Part shown: positions 45,841-57,969 of the stretch, piece by piece | Position numbering within the stretch: the stretch's first letter is position 1 | Layout: each line of letters begins with the position of its first letter | DNA from: Liolophura sinensis | Taxonomy: Eukaryota; Mollusca; Polyplacophora; Chitonida; Chitonidae | Assembly (NCBI RefSeq): GCF_032854445.1 | Contig: NC_088304.1 | Span: 17,833,850-17,897,849, forward strand | Direction of reading: 5' to 3' | Length of the DNA: 64,000 bases | The notes under the pieces: model-generated | Database searches by the model: none | The model's input: only the letters and a program-made list of their open reading frames with translations | Told to the model about the DNA's origin: nothing | Translations under genes and position numbers: made by a program

Positions 45841-46782
45841 ATATACGCCGTCGTGACGAATTTGTTGATTCTGATCAACGTTTTTACTTACATGCTGGGG
45901 ACATTACCATCTTTTCGCGTGACGCACGGGCAGGATGATCACGTAAACACAAGCTCTGTGGAAGATCCCACCAAGCTGCAGCGATGGATGACCACAACAG
46001 AGCACCCTGGAATTATCTACTTCGACATTGCCTGCTTGTTTTTCTTCTTCTTCGAATGTCTGCTTAGGTTCGTTTCGTGTCCGAACAAGAAACATTTTTT
46101 CAGATCATTCAAAACGATAGCTGACTTGTTTTACATCGTACCACTCTCTGTTTTGCATATAGTGTACATGTGCGATCATACAGTGTGGTCTGAGCCGCGA
46201 AATATCCCCGCTCTGTTGATCTTGCAGGGCTTCGTCGCTTTCAGGGTCTGTCGCTTGGTACTGGTCGCGAGGAATTATCGCCCTTTTGTAATTCTCATAC
46301 TGTCCCTAAAAGCCAGCGGCCGAGAGCTGCTTCTGCTTGTGATAATGGTTATGTTAGCCTTGGTGTTTTTCTCCAACGCCATCTTCCTGGCAGAAATCAC
46401 GCACGAGGGCACGTTCAATGACGTTTTCGAAGGATTATGGTGGAGCCTGATCACCATAACAACCGTCGGCTACGGCGATGTTGTTCCTAAAACCACATTC
46501 GGATTCGTTGTTGGAAGCATCTGCGCTGTTTCCGGGTTAATCTTAATCAGCCTTCCTATCCCTGTGATTGCTAAAAACTTTAACAGTTACTACTCCTTTA
46601 AACGAAAACCCACCGCCTTGATCGCAATCAAATGGATGGGCGGCTCCAAATCGCCGAAGGTGGGCACTGAAGAGACCCTCATAATGGAGTTGGATTGCGA
46701 AGAGCGACAAAACTGTCGAACAGGGCACGATCAACACCAGGACCCACAAAGACCAGAAGGAAATGAAATGGAGATATCGTAA
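45841..46782 (+). CDS. Voltage-gated K+ channel, exon 2: S1-S6 and C-terminus
   Basis: Exon 2 encodes residues 191-503 and is intact. S1 about 191-212; S2 248-267 with acidic D252 and E262 and F259 at the charge-transfer position; S3 281-300 with D285; S4 about 315-340; S5 352-375; pore filter TTVGYGD 397-403; S6 410-436 with P-I-P 429-431. These show a potassium-selective, voltage-gated channel. S4 is unusual: counting back without gaps from the S4-S5 block LKASGREL, the six gating positions read Q, V, R, R, L, R, so only three of six are basic. The C-terminus is short (about 65 residues) and charged. Stop at 46780-46782. Confidence 0.95.
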   Translation: MYAVVTNLLILINVFTYMLGTLPSFRVTHGQDDHVNTSSVEDPTKLQRWMTTTEHPGIIYFDIACLFFFFFECLLRFVSCPNKKHFFRSFKTIADLFYIVPLSVLHIVYMCDHTVWSEPRNIPALLILQGFVAFRVCRLVLVARNYRPFVILILSLKASGRELLLLVIMVMLALVFFSNAIFLAEITHEGTFNDVFEGLWWSLITITTVGYGDVVPKTTFGFVVGSICAVSGLILISLPIPVIAKNFNSYYSFKRKPTALIAIKWMGGSKSPKVGTEETLIMELDCEERQNCRTGHDQHQDPQRPEGNEMEIS

Positions 46783-46905
46783 GCCGTATGGCTTTAAAAT
46801 TCGAGTTATATTATTGTACCCATTTACGGACACGAGTTGCACAGTTTGTCGGGGGAGTGACAGAAAAAAATGCATCAGGAAGGTACGAAGCTACAAGAGA
46901 CAATG

Positions 46906-46911
46906 AATAAA
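46906..46911 (+). promoter_or_regulatory. Candidate polyadenylation signal of the channel gene
   Basis: AATAAA 124 bp after the stop codon, the first canonical signal downstream. Confidence 0.5.
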
Positions 46912-49900
46912 CCTATCCAATGTGCTAAAAATCCGACCCTTGATAAGCATCTACCGTACCCTGCAGTGTGATCAAGGAAAATGAAAGGGGCATGCACAAC
47001 TGTCATTGTATTTTTATCAAGCGCTCGTGAATGCGTTTGCAAACAGTTATATACAGGTGGAAAACTGACTTTTTCCTGTTGTAAGCCAGTGATAAAATAT
47101 TCCTTGATATATCGTCAGCAGAACATAGGTCAAACTATATTGCTATATCCTGCTTTGTTACTTGCAGTGGTGTTATGCTCATGAAATTTGCCTCTTCTGG
47201 AACGTCTATCTTGTAAACCGATATGATGGTTATTCCTTCTTTTTTTGTGGGGTGAATATTTGAGGATTCGATGGAAATCACCCCTTCTCAAGGTCATGCT
47301 TTAACGCACTCTCACCTGAAAAAAATCAGTTTTCAAACAATTGTTGTTTTTTTTTTTATTAGCGAACAAATTTATTTTAAACATTCAGAAAGGACTATCA
47401 AAGCCTTTCTAAAACACAGCTTATCATTAGCTGCTTGCGGATCATGCTTTACAAAACAGCAAACCATAAAAACTCATATTAACCAAACCATTTTACAGCT
47501 GTTATAGTAGTGATTTGTTTAATAAATTTGAAAGTGCTGAAATTAATGTGGCTACAGCTAATTTTCCCACAACCCACTTTTTGTAACAATTTTTTTAATA
47601 TTTTGCTACAATCGGTTATAGTGCATGTGCAATAGCACAGACTTGATGAGTATCTGTAGTTCGAGTAGATCGAGATACTTGCTTTGATGTTTTACACCGT
47701 GCTCAGAACAGTTTCCACTCAGATTTATGATCCGGGGCTGGACCGAGGTGCCTGCGCGCAATCTGAATAAACTCAGTTGGATATAGGGATATCCATCTGA
47801 CAACTACTGTACCCTTTCCTCGCGTTCACGAAGGCACTCGCGAATATACTTGGAAAAGTAGCGGCCAGTCAAATGTCAGTGCACATGTCAGTCTCCTTAC
47901 CGAAAAGACATTTCAGCTGATAACGAAAGTTTACTAACCCGTTTGTAAAATGTATACGGTTTAGAGTAATCTTCCAGTGAAAAAGCAACGGTATTTTCAC
48001 ACTTACATTTGTTTTTGACTGCCGCGTCTGCCATGTCAAATTGCCCTTGTTTATCTCCTGAACCGCCACGCAGTGGTATTGTGTGTCCTGCGCGATGCAT
48101 ATATTCCTATATCCAGTTGCGTTTATTCAGATTGGCCTGCGCGGCGCAATGTCCAAGCAAGCTTTCACCAATGTGGCCGCTCTAAGATCAACTCCAGCTC
48201 AAGCTATCTGCCTCTCCGGCCGTTCGGACGTTTTCCTCCCACAATAATGTTGTCCGTCGTCGTATAAAAAATACTCAAATAAATAAATACACAAATAAAT
48301 AAATAGGATTGCAGGATATTGTCCTTAAGCTTGGAGAGACAAATCATACTAATGATATGTGATTGTCGTTCAATGCCATACTGAATAATGTTTCACTTAT
48401 ACGATAGAGATCAGTATAACGAGTGGCGGAAACCGGAATACCCGATGTAATTCACCGACCTTCGGCAACTGACGAACTTAATCTCACGATTATGTTTCAA
48501 CCATTGCGGCGGTGTCAGTTTCATGACAACGTGACAATATCTTTGACGCCAGAAGACAGACAATGGGGGTCTCGCCGGCTCAGATGTTTAAAACGCTGAT
48601 TTCCTGTTACAATCACGCACTTCACCATTTGGGCGCAGGTTCTAATCAAACTTCCGAGGCTTTAAGCCAAAAGGTTTGTCAGATACCATGCTAAATGTCC
48701 TTTGCTTCGTTTCACTTCGTTGGACTTCTTCATGTACATTGATATATAACATATTATAACGACGTATCTCTTCAAAGCATGTTGTTACAGAAGTTATATG
48801 CCAGGCGCAATTTGTGACTGCTTCGAATAACAGGCACTGGTGGTGCACAAGTGACGTATTCTTGAGCGGGGTGAAAAATAAATAAAAAATGATTAACAAT
48901 TATTTATTAATTGGTTCATTATTTGTAATGTAGTCATGGCGTTGCTGTTTTTCGTCTTTGGCTGGTGAGCTGGTGAGCTGGAAAGGATAGAAGGATAAGG
49001 TGCTGTGATGCCTGGATCGCAGTGATCTGATCGCATGTGTACGCCTTGTGAAATACTGTCTGACATCTACTGGCTAAATGTTTGGCTAAACACTGGTCGT
49101 GAATGGTAAACCATTATTTTATTCTTTCACACATGATTTGCATTTCTATGTGATACATTCTGAATTTGTTTACACATATAGATCAGTCGACTGGTGAAGG
49201 ACGGAATAAAGCCCATTTATATCGTGTATATGAGGCAAATCCAATGCTTTTAGTCCAATCATCATAACAATTATACGTTTAATGAAAATAAATTAGTTTC
49301 TAATTAATATTTGATTACGCATATCCAACGCAAGTATCGACGTTTCACTTAAACGCAGCGATCTGGGCTGAAAGCTTTAAATAGATAGTTACCGATGTTT
49401 GACAAGGTTTAGACCTTTTGTTCGTCTACATATATATATATATATATACATTGTATGTATTTCGGAAGACACCAGACATGTTGCCTTGCTCTAACCTCTT
49501 TGTGCCGGCCGCCTGGGTCGGTTTGTTGTTTCGTTTCGACTGTCTGTTGTCAGAGTTCTCGTCCTTCGTGTGAAAATCATCTTTTTGTGTTATTTATACA
49601 TATTAATTTAATATTTATTTACATTTTGAGGCTAATTTAACAATTATCGTCATGGATTCCACCAATCAGATTGCTACAAAGTGGCATCATAGTCGGCTAT
49701 GGTGAGCCGGCTAAGCTTTAGACTGTTTTGATTTTGTGGAACGGCCTAGACAAGTTTTTCGTTGTGTGCTTACTGTAGCCCTCAACACACAAAGAAAATG
49801 CTTGTGTTGCAGAAACACGAATTTGTGTTCTGTCCAATAAAAGTCTTGTGTCATATTTGAGGCAATTCTGTCTTCTGCTGAATTAACAACAGGTCTTGGG

Positions 49901-51124
49901 TCTTATTGCTTTGTAACAAAAAATGTGTACTTCACATTTAACACTTGTTCGTGTTGGGGTAACACATTTCTGTGTTGAATGGAACAGCACAAACTGTTGT
50001 GTCATACTTCAACAAGACGTTTTTTTTTGTTTGTATGTAAATGACGTTTAGGTGACTAATAGACCTTAGGCGGGTACGAAAGTTTTGCGAAATGGTGCCT
50101 GGATGCAGTCTGCGAGTATGCAGGCGCTTAAGTCCGTGGGGTAGAATTTGTTCTTAAATCGAACAGGAGTGTGGAAACGTGTTAAAAATGAATCTTGTCA
50201 GTAATGTGTACATGGATGTGTCAGGGTAGTAGAGTCAGGTCCAAAGGCGGTTAACCTTCAAGCATGTCCTAATAATTATTACATCAATACTTAGTTGAAA
50301 GTCACATGTATACATACGCACGGTTATACCTTGACGGTAGAATAGGATCTTGTCTACCTCGATGGTTGTGCTAAACTGCAGTTGTTACCAGTGTTTAGCA
50401 TGGCAGGGTTATAGAGTATAAAATAATGAAGCGTTTTACAGAGATTCATTGTTCAGTGTAATGTCTACCCAACTCAGCCTGCGTGGATACACAACAGGAA
50501 AAGCCTAACTAACCGGCACACTCAGAAATAAAGTACAACAAATTTATTTGAAATTCAAAGAGAATGATTTTTTTTTAAATATTTAACAAACAGCTCAAAA
50601 CTGAAAGGAAATGACCACATATTGTTTACATGCCAATACTTTACGATGTAAGGGGTACATATTTGTTATTATCACAAAATTCTAGGCCTGTGATTGTTCA
50701 ATCCGCCCTGAAAAAGGCGCCATATTCGCCGACCAGGGTTGAATATTTTTTCTGTATATGTATAGAAAGAAGGCACGTGTCAGCCGATATTAACGCTCTT
50801 CTGGATTCCTAGATCTGAGATCTGTTCCATTCTTCCTAACTTAAGCTTTCAGAAATACAAAGCCGTACTCTCCCACGAAAATGAAACGAAAATTACTAAA
50901 CTATCAGTTCATCTTAGGCAGGTGTTTTTCTTTCAACTCAACCAAGGTCCCCAGTCGAGCCTCGTGCTCTTCTTCTAATTATGTGTACCGTCGCGTCGGT
51001 CTCGGCGTGCTACCTGTCGCACATGGGGAAAAGCAGTCGTGAAAACTCAGCGAACGTTGTCTGAAGTACTGGTATTGATTCAAGCAAAATTGTCAGTAAT
51101 GCTCTTCATTGTGATAATATAAGT
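46912..51124. other. Intergenic; SINE fragments and simple repeats
   Basis: No gene recognised. Degraded common-family SINE pieces at about 47684-47735 (minus), 48135-48306 (plus, with tail) and 48361-48437 (minus). (TA)n at 49429-49448. At 49790-50000 many short imperfect palindromes of the aacac...gtgtt type occur. Confidence 0.55.
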
Positions 51125-51244
51125 TATACCAGCGTGTTGTGTGGATATAGGGCCCGATATTTCGAAGATCTCGAAGATCAATATTTTTCGGGATTCGGGC
51201 GCCAAGAAATATCAGGCCGTATACTCACGCAACACGCTGGTATA
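51125..51244. repeat. Inverted repeat, 38-bp arms
   Basis: Arms 51125-51162 and 51207-51244 pair at 33 of 38 positions; the outermost 15 (tataccagcgtgttg) are perfect. MITE-like or hairpin-forming; no ORF inside. Confidence 0.9.
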
Positions 51245-51599
51245 TCGTCAGTTCTTCACACGTAATGGAAACGTTTTTGGAGACCTGTCCGCTTTGCAAG
51301 AATAATGTACATCAAAAATATTTTATTTGTGTTATTCGCGTAGATGTGAATTAGAGCTGTTCAGATTTCCTTCCTTTTGCACACTTTGACAGAGGCATGA
51401 ATGATATTTTCAATTTTTCATTGTTCACTGACTCTATTTATTACCCTTGAATAACGACATCGCTTAGTTTTGTCGCAATATTGAAGGATAGACATGAGGT
51501 AGAAATATTATATAGTCATTGAAGCTAAGCAAGCTAGATAGAGTGGTACATTCTGTGTCGGATCTAATAGAAGTTCCCATCCTGTCTCCCTTATTTTTC

Positions 51600-52030
51600 A
51601 TGTGAGAGTGGCTGACAACAGTATAGCTCATGGGAGAGGTTAACTCTCCGGTGTCACCCAGCCAATTCACCTGGTACTGAAAGGGTTAGCCGTGCAGTGG
51701 TGACTTAAATAAGGTCAATTCAAGTCACTCGTGTGGGAGTGGCTAACTGGGCCATGGGAAAGGTTACCTCTCATCGCTCTGCCAGTTCACCTGGCTAACT
51801 AGCCAATAGACGACGTTAACTTTTCGTTGTCACTATATCAATTCACGTGTTGGTCGAAGGGCTAGCCGCGCGGTGGTGACATACAGGGTCAAGTCAAATC
51901 ACTCTTTTACATGCGGGAGTGGCTCACTAGCCCATGAGCGAGGTTAATTCTCTGCTGTCGCTCCCTGAATTTACCTCACTCTGAAAGGGTGACTCAGTGG
52001 TGATTTCAATATGGTCAAAACCGGATCGAA
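51600..52030 (+). repeat. Degenerate tandem repeat, about three units of 130-180 bp
   Basis: Recurrent words: 'gggagtggctaact', 'cccatgagcgaggttaa' and variants, 'ccagttcacctgg', 'gaaagggttagccg' and 'cagtggtga'. The units have unequal lengths and many changes. Confidence 0.7.
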
Positions 52031-52077
52031 AATTGTTGTCTTGCAATACCTACCTCCATTTTAAACATGGTAAACAT

Positions 52078-52165
52078 ATGACTGCAATATTGCCAAAGTG
52101 GTGTCAAGCCATGATCATTCCGATTCTTGCAATATTGCCGAAGTGGTGCCAAAGTCATGATCTTT
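52078..52165 (+). repeat. Short dispersed 3'-tail repeat, two adjacent copies
   Basis: 'tgcaatattgccaaagtggt' then 'gtcaagccatgatcatt', followed at once by a second 'tgcaatattgccgaagtggt'. Same family as 34282-34340. Confidence 0.6.
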
Positions 52166-52259
52166 ACGATCCTTACACCAGATGTATGGTGGAACGTTAC
52201 CAGATTGCCCATGTATACATTTTCATGGTAAAAGCGGGCGTGAACTACACAGCTTAAGC

Positions 52260-53902
52260 CTGAATTACATCAGACTGGAATGGCTACACCGTAACGCAGT
52301 GTAAATTTAACTCCCTGCCAGTCATCACCATAAAGTCGTTCCTTTCAAACAAGACTCAATTTATATAGTAGGCCTTAATAGGGGCCTAGATCACTTTGAA
52401 ACTTTGCGTTGCTAGACACCTCTTTTGGATCACCTACCCGTTCCTCTTGCGAGCGATTGGAGGGTCGTCGGGTTTTATACCAGTCTTAGTAAACTTAAAT
52501 GTCATTTAAATTCTGTCTACCATAACACGACGTGAAAAAAATTAGTCTTTCTTGATTTTCGCTTCAACCCCGTCAGATTTAGTCGACCGCCATTGTCTAC
52601 ATATCATGATATCGACAAATCAAATACCGTTTCACATCTGTCGCCGCTCCAGTGACAGGACGTAATGTTACATCTGCGCTGAGGGCAGAAAACGAGCCTG
52701 TTTTCAGCGTAAAAACAAAGCGCTGGCGTTTACTCTAAGGCTGACAATGGCCTGATCAACGTTACACAGATGTGTCCTGTGTTATGCTAGTCAGTCACAC
52801 CGGAGTGGCCATCATTACAACCTGGTTTATTCAGAGAGAAAACCATGTGTTTGTCATGCACCAGCCTGGTTTGGATTATCTCATTTAGTCGAAGCGGGCT
52901 CCAAGAATGTGTGTGTGTGTGTGTTGTTTTTTTTTCTTTTTTTTTCTGTTGAGTGAGAGGTGGGCGTGGTTGGGGTGAAACTTTTATTTCTGTAGAAATT
53001 TATTGACTTTTGTGAAGTAACTGTCGTGTAATAGTCTAAACATGCACGTTATTACTATAATTTTTTTAAAATTGTAAACATTTAGAATCTGAGAGTACTA
53101 AAACAGGATCGATAGTAAGCGGCCCGCTTCGGGTTCATCACAATGAGCACATTTAAAAACAGTCGCTATTATTCTGATAAATGTATGTCGAGAGTGCTTA
53201 ATGTTTGCTTTCTGTGTGTTTTGTGCGCAAAAATAAAAATATAGGCTACAAGGGTATGATAAATAGATTATGAGAAGAGTGTGTGCTCCGCCTGTGTTGT
53301 TTTAGCTGCCGTTATCAGAAAGCATAGGCCTGTCTCATGGACACTGCATCAGACTACTGACAGCTCAAGCTGGCGCATTCGTATAGAGGAAACCAGAATG
53401 CTCGAGCAACGATCTATGGCAAGTTACTGACAAATTCCCCGCCTGTACTGACATGATAGTCACTGTGGTAGTCGACGAACGGGAATAATCGCAAACGGCC
53501 CCATGAGTGCGGTCGACCACTGATTGACTTTAACTTGTAAGTCATGCTTGTGAGTCGCGCACAAACATGTTGATTTTCCATGTACCACGCGCTGAAATGA
53601 AAGTCATTTAACAATCAGTTATCATAAAGGATGGGTTCTAATATTGTCACAGATGCGTCTACGCAATCAATCATTGTGCAAGAAATAAAATATTTCTGTT
53701 ACCGGCTAGCTTCAAATACTATCATCCAACTGATAACTATAAATTCAACATTTCTGTATATGTGACATGCAAAAATTCCTTAGTTAATCCGTTCTTTCCA
53801 ATGTCTTTAAATTAAGTTTTGTTTTTAAACTTAGTTGACCAATACATACAAACGTTTTATGGTCAAATTCTGCTGTGATATTAATATTTACTGTTTTTTT
53901 TA
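52260..53902. other. Intergenic; no gene recognised
   Basis: (TG)n at 52909-52923 followed by a T-rich run. No ORF of interest. Confidence 0.5.
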
Positions 53903-54192
53903 ATTTTATTTATATAATTGGTGTTTTACGTGGTAATCAAAATGTTTCACTTATACGACGGTGGCCAGCATTACGGTGGGAGGAAACCGGGCAGAGTCCG
54001 GGGAAAACCCACGACCTGTGGGTTGCTGTCAGACCTTCCCACGTACGGCCTTAGAGAACGCCAGCATGCGGATGGTCGTGGGTTTTCCCGGGGCTCTTCC
54101 CGGTTTCCTCCCACCATATTAAAAGCCACTGTCGTAAAAGTGAAATGTTCTTGAGTGCTGTGTAAAACACCAATCGAATAGATAAATAAATC
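53903..54192. mobile_element. Two SINE halves joined head to head (fold-back)
   Basis: 53903-54068 is a minus-strand copy of the common SINE that stops inside the body (gccagcatg); from 54069 a plus-strand copy starts in mid-body and runs to its tail at 54192. The two 3' halves are inverted to each other, so about 110 bp at each end can pair. Confidence 0.88.
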
Positions 54193-54424
54193 AATCAACC
54201 AATCTTAACTGTTCAAGTCAGACATGAGGTCAGAGTACAGAAACTTTATGTAACTTATGATTTGTACCGAGATATTTCACTGGAAGGCTAGTTTGAGACA
54301 AACCTGTATGTATTTTTATATCTGTAACTTTGATGCAGTGTTTAATTCAGCAAGATTTCACCTTTACCGAAGCGATAAAGGACCATTTAGGGTATTTCCG
54401 GAAAAGTGACCTCAAATAAATTCC

Positions 54425-54600
54425 AGTTAATACCACTGCACTCTCCTTTGTTTTACACCTAATTCTGCTTAAGGCATGGTGCTAGGCCGTGTAGGATGCT
54501 ACTTTTCGAGTAGGCTTATTTTTATGAACAGTAAGAATAAAACCATAACCAAGGATAGCTAAATGACAAGTGGCCGGATTCAACTGTTTACGTGTCGGCC
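54425..54600 (-). repeat. Dispersed repeat R2, reverse copy
   Basis: 'taataccactgcactctcc', 'cctaattctgcttaaggcat', 'agaataaaaccataacca' and 'tcaactgtttacgtgt' are the reverse-order blocks of 36283-36480 and 18225-18345. Confidence 0.55.
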
Positions 54601-54985
54601 TCGATAGCACAGTTCGTACAGCGTCGTCTTCGGGAGGCGTATACCCCGCCACACTTAAGTCCCCCAAAAGAGAAGTACAACGTTAAACCCCAAGCACTCA
54701 CTCACTCACTCACTCAAAAGAGAAAGTTGTAACTTCCTCGCTTGACGTTCAGCCTTATGGGGATAGTGCAACGACCGGTTGACCCGTATCATTATAATGG
54801 CTCGGGCGGGGCGGCTTACTTTCTTTCCATAAGTCGTCTCACTGAAGTAGCACTAGGTAAAATAGCGGTGGAAACCCGTCCTGTAACAAGGAGCACATTA
54901 CATGCACTCTAAGGGCTCCTTCGTGGTCATATGACTGAAAAGTAAGTACGACGTTATATCTCAAGCACTCACTCACTCACTCAGT
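54595..54985 (+). mobile_element. Second SINE family with (CACT)n tails, two units
   Basis: A tRNA-like start (gcctcgatagcacagttcg) at 54598, then 'agaagtacaacgttaaaccc' and caagcactcactcactcac ending about 54714. A second end with 'aagtacgacgttatatctca' and the same (cact)n tail follows at 54944-54983. Different from the common family. Confidence 0.55.
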
Positions 54986-55795
54986 GGTTACGTGTGACAA
55001 CTTGTCCGTTATCACACTGTCATCACTTCAATGGCTTATCTCTCTATAGTCATTCATGTCGTCAAGTTCTTTCAAGTATGCTTCGCGCCCTCTTTAAAAT
55101 TCCATCTAAGAGTAAACAAGATAAAATTTTATATCAAAAATTGCATTTGTAGAAGTAAATAAATGCCATAAAACACTGCTGCTAGGTGTTGAACCCTGCG
55201 CATTCCTAATGGGCTATCATCTTACCTTCCCAACAACCCCCCCCCCCCCCCCCCCTCCAAAAAAGACACTTACCAAAGATCAATAAAAACTCAGGGACAA
55301 TTTGCAACTTTGTCATGGGCGAAATTATACATCCGTAACCGAATACGATAAGCAGACAGCGATTCGAATTAAGGGGAGAGCACTGTTGGTGAAGGATCAC
55401 TGTTAGATCCTTGTCTACCAGTAATGGTTATTGCCCCGTTTTGTCAACCGTTCTGGATACTTGATATAACTGAATTCCGTTACTCATTATTCACAGATAC
55501 TTGCCAAAGTCGCCCTAAAAATCTGCAATCATCCAAAGCGTTCGAGCTTACTACAAATGTCGTAGGCCATCATCATACCATCGTGGTATCTTTCCATAGC
55601 CCATCGGACTGCAGAGCTGAACGACCATATGAATTTTATAATGTCTTAAAGCTTTAACTGGAAGGATTGAGAATAGGTGTCATTAATATAATTAATCTCT
55701 CATTCATTCAAGACTATCAAAGTCAAACATCAACATTAAACATTTTCATTATCATCAATTCAAAATTTGTGTTTTTCAAAAACCAGATTGCCAAT
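54986..55795. other. Intergenic; poly-C run
   Basis: About 20 C at 55236-55256. Nothing else recognised. Confidence 0.5.
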
Positions 55796-56540
55796 GACAG
55801 ATCGGTGGTTCTCAGTGACTTGTCACTAGCTCTCCACCATGGTTGTGTCTATATCATGTGCACTAGCAGTACCAGACAGATCGGTGATTCTCAGTGACCT
55901 GTCACTAGCTCTCCACCATGGTTGTGTCTATATCATGTGCACTAGCAGTACCAGACAGAATCTGAATTCTCAGTGACCTGTCACTAGCTCTCCACCATGG
56001 TTGTGTCTATATCATGTGCACTAGCAGTACCAGACAGATCGGTGATTCTCAGTGACCTGTCACTAGCTCTCCACCATGGTTGTGTCTATATCATGTGCAC
56101 TAGAAGTACCAGACAGATCGGTGGTTCTCAGTGACTTGTCACTAGCTCTCCACCCTGGTTGTGTCTATATCATGTGCACTAGCAGTACCAGACAGATCGG
56201 TGATTCTCAGTGACTTGTCACTAGCTCCCCATCATGGTTGTGTCTATATCATGTGCACTAGAACTACCATACAGATCGGTGGTTCTCAGTGACTTGTCAC
56301 TAGCTCTCCACCCTGGTTGTGTCTATATCATGTGCACTAGCAGTACCAGACAGATCGGTGATTCTCAGTGACTTGTCACTAGCTCCCCATCATGGTTGTG
56401 TCTATATCATGTGCACTAGAACTACCATACAGATCGGTGGTTCTCAGTGACCTGTCACTAGCTCTCCACCATGGTTGTGTCTATATTATGTGCACTAGAA
56501 CTACCAGACAGATCGGTGATTCTCAGTGACCTGTCACTCA
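55796..56540 (+). repeat. 79-bp tandem array, about 9.4 units
   Basis: Units start every 79 bp from 55796 (55875, 55954 and so on to 56507). Core words 'gtgattctcagtgacctgtc', 'actagctctccaccatggtt', 'gtgtctatatcatgtgcact'. Units at 56112 and 56270 share one variant and those at 56191 and 56349 another, so a 158-bp dimer was duplicated. Confidence 0.96.
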
Positions 56541-57742
56541 CAGTGACGTATCGTTTATCAGTATAAAAAGAAGATAGTATAGCGTCTGAAACTAGAGGAT
56601 TGACGTCAATGTGATAGCTGGCAAATGGTAACACGTAACTGATGAAATCCGACATCTTGTTAATTTACATCATTTACGGCTTATAACTGTTCACGAAGAA
56701 TCCGAGCACTATGATTTGAGCAAAATTACGGCAAAAGAATGTTGTGATGTTAAGAGCAATTTATTAAAAGTCACTTGTGCAGAATTATTCAAAACGCTTT
56801 ATTTTCTTCACTTTTAACAAAGAATAACATGAAAACACTTCGGACGGGCCGAGGGATGATTAAGCCATCAGAAGTATCACAAAGAAATAAATTTTCTTGA
56901 AGAGAACTTTGTCACTTTGAATTTTGCTCTTGTGGGAAATGTATTCAATGTTACACAGAGCAAAGAGGCCAGACAAAAACTGAAAATATTCCATCGTCCA
57001 TCTGCATGAATGCTTTCTGATGATGATGTGCTCATCGTCAGTGCTTGTACTTCAAGCTTCAAAGGGTCAGAACCAGTTGTCTACAATTATGTGTGTGTCT
57101 TGAGGCAACAATGAAAGTATTATTACACTCCGAGCTGTTTTATTTATGTTCCTCAGACACTTATTTCATAATAATCATAGTACAACGCTAGGAAGTCTGC
57201 TATACACGTAAAATACAGCAGTCAGCTCCAAAAGCCACGTGGATGAAGCGTGCACCACTGGGCAGGAACCTTTCCAGTGTAAGCATATCTGTTCTAAGCT
57301 GAGTAAAAAAAACATCAGTCTCACAGCCACGTATCACAGTACAAAATACACGTAGTGTACACGTTTTTTCAATACGCCGGACATTATTTGTGCATGCCAC
57401 AGACTGTGTCGTTGGGGTTTATGTGCTTAAAAGAAGTATGTAGTAAAGTGAGTATAATAAAGTGCTTTTTTACTCCAGTTTTAGACAAGTTTCACAGAGT
57501 ATACGGATTTAAGAAAATAGTAGATCATCAAAGAACTAACTCGTGCTTTTTGGTACCTCATTTAAATGAGGAAAGTTACAGTAGCACTTTTACAATAAAT
57601 TCCTACTTGAACCACTGCTATCGCTTTGGTGAGAGGCCTTTGGGTCATTCTGCTACGCTAGCAGCCTAAGAGTCCCCAACTATATACTGTTGAACAGAGA
57701 AGTTACAAACATGCTCGCACCTTGCTTCTTTTCCATTGTGGC
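56541..57742. other. Intergenic; no gene recognised
   Basis: 56570-56690 has weak R2 similarity (tcttgttaatttacatcatt). A 104-codon frame at 57355-57669 has no domain-like features. Confidence 0.5.
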
Positions 57743-57969
57743 TTTTATTTATTTGATTGGCGTTTTACGCCGTGCCGCATTATGGTGAGTACATATGGAA
57801 ACCGGACAGAGCTCTGGGGAAACCCACGACCATCGGCAGGGTGGTGGCGGACGTTCCATAACGTTCGTTTGGAGGAGCCAGCATGAACTGGACATGAACT
57901 CACAACTTGTGACCCGGTTGGAACATGCTTCATCGTGCTGCCCTAGCGCGCTAACCACCAGGCCACGGG
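57743..57969 (-). mobile_element. tRNA-derived SINE (common family), diverged
   Basis: Tail at 57743-57756, 'gattggcgttttacgccgt', body, B box region 'atgaactcacaac' and head 'gcgcgctaaccacc' ending near 57969. Confidence 0.85.
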
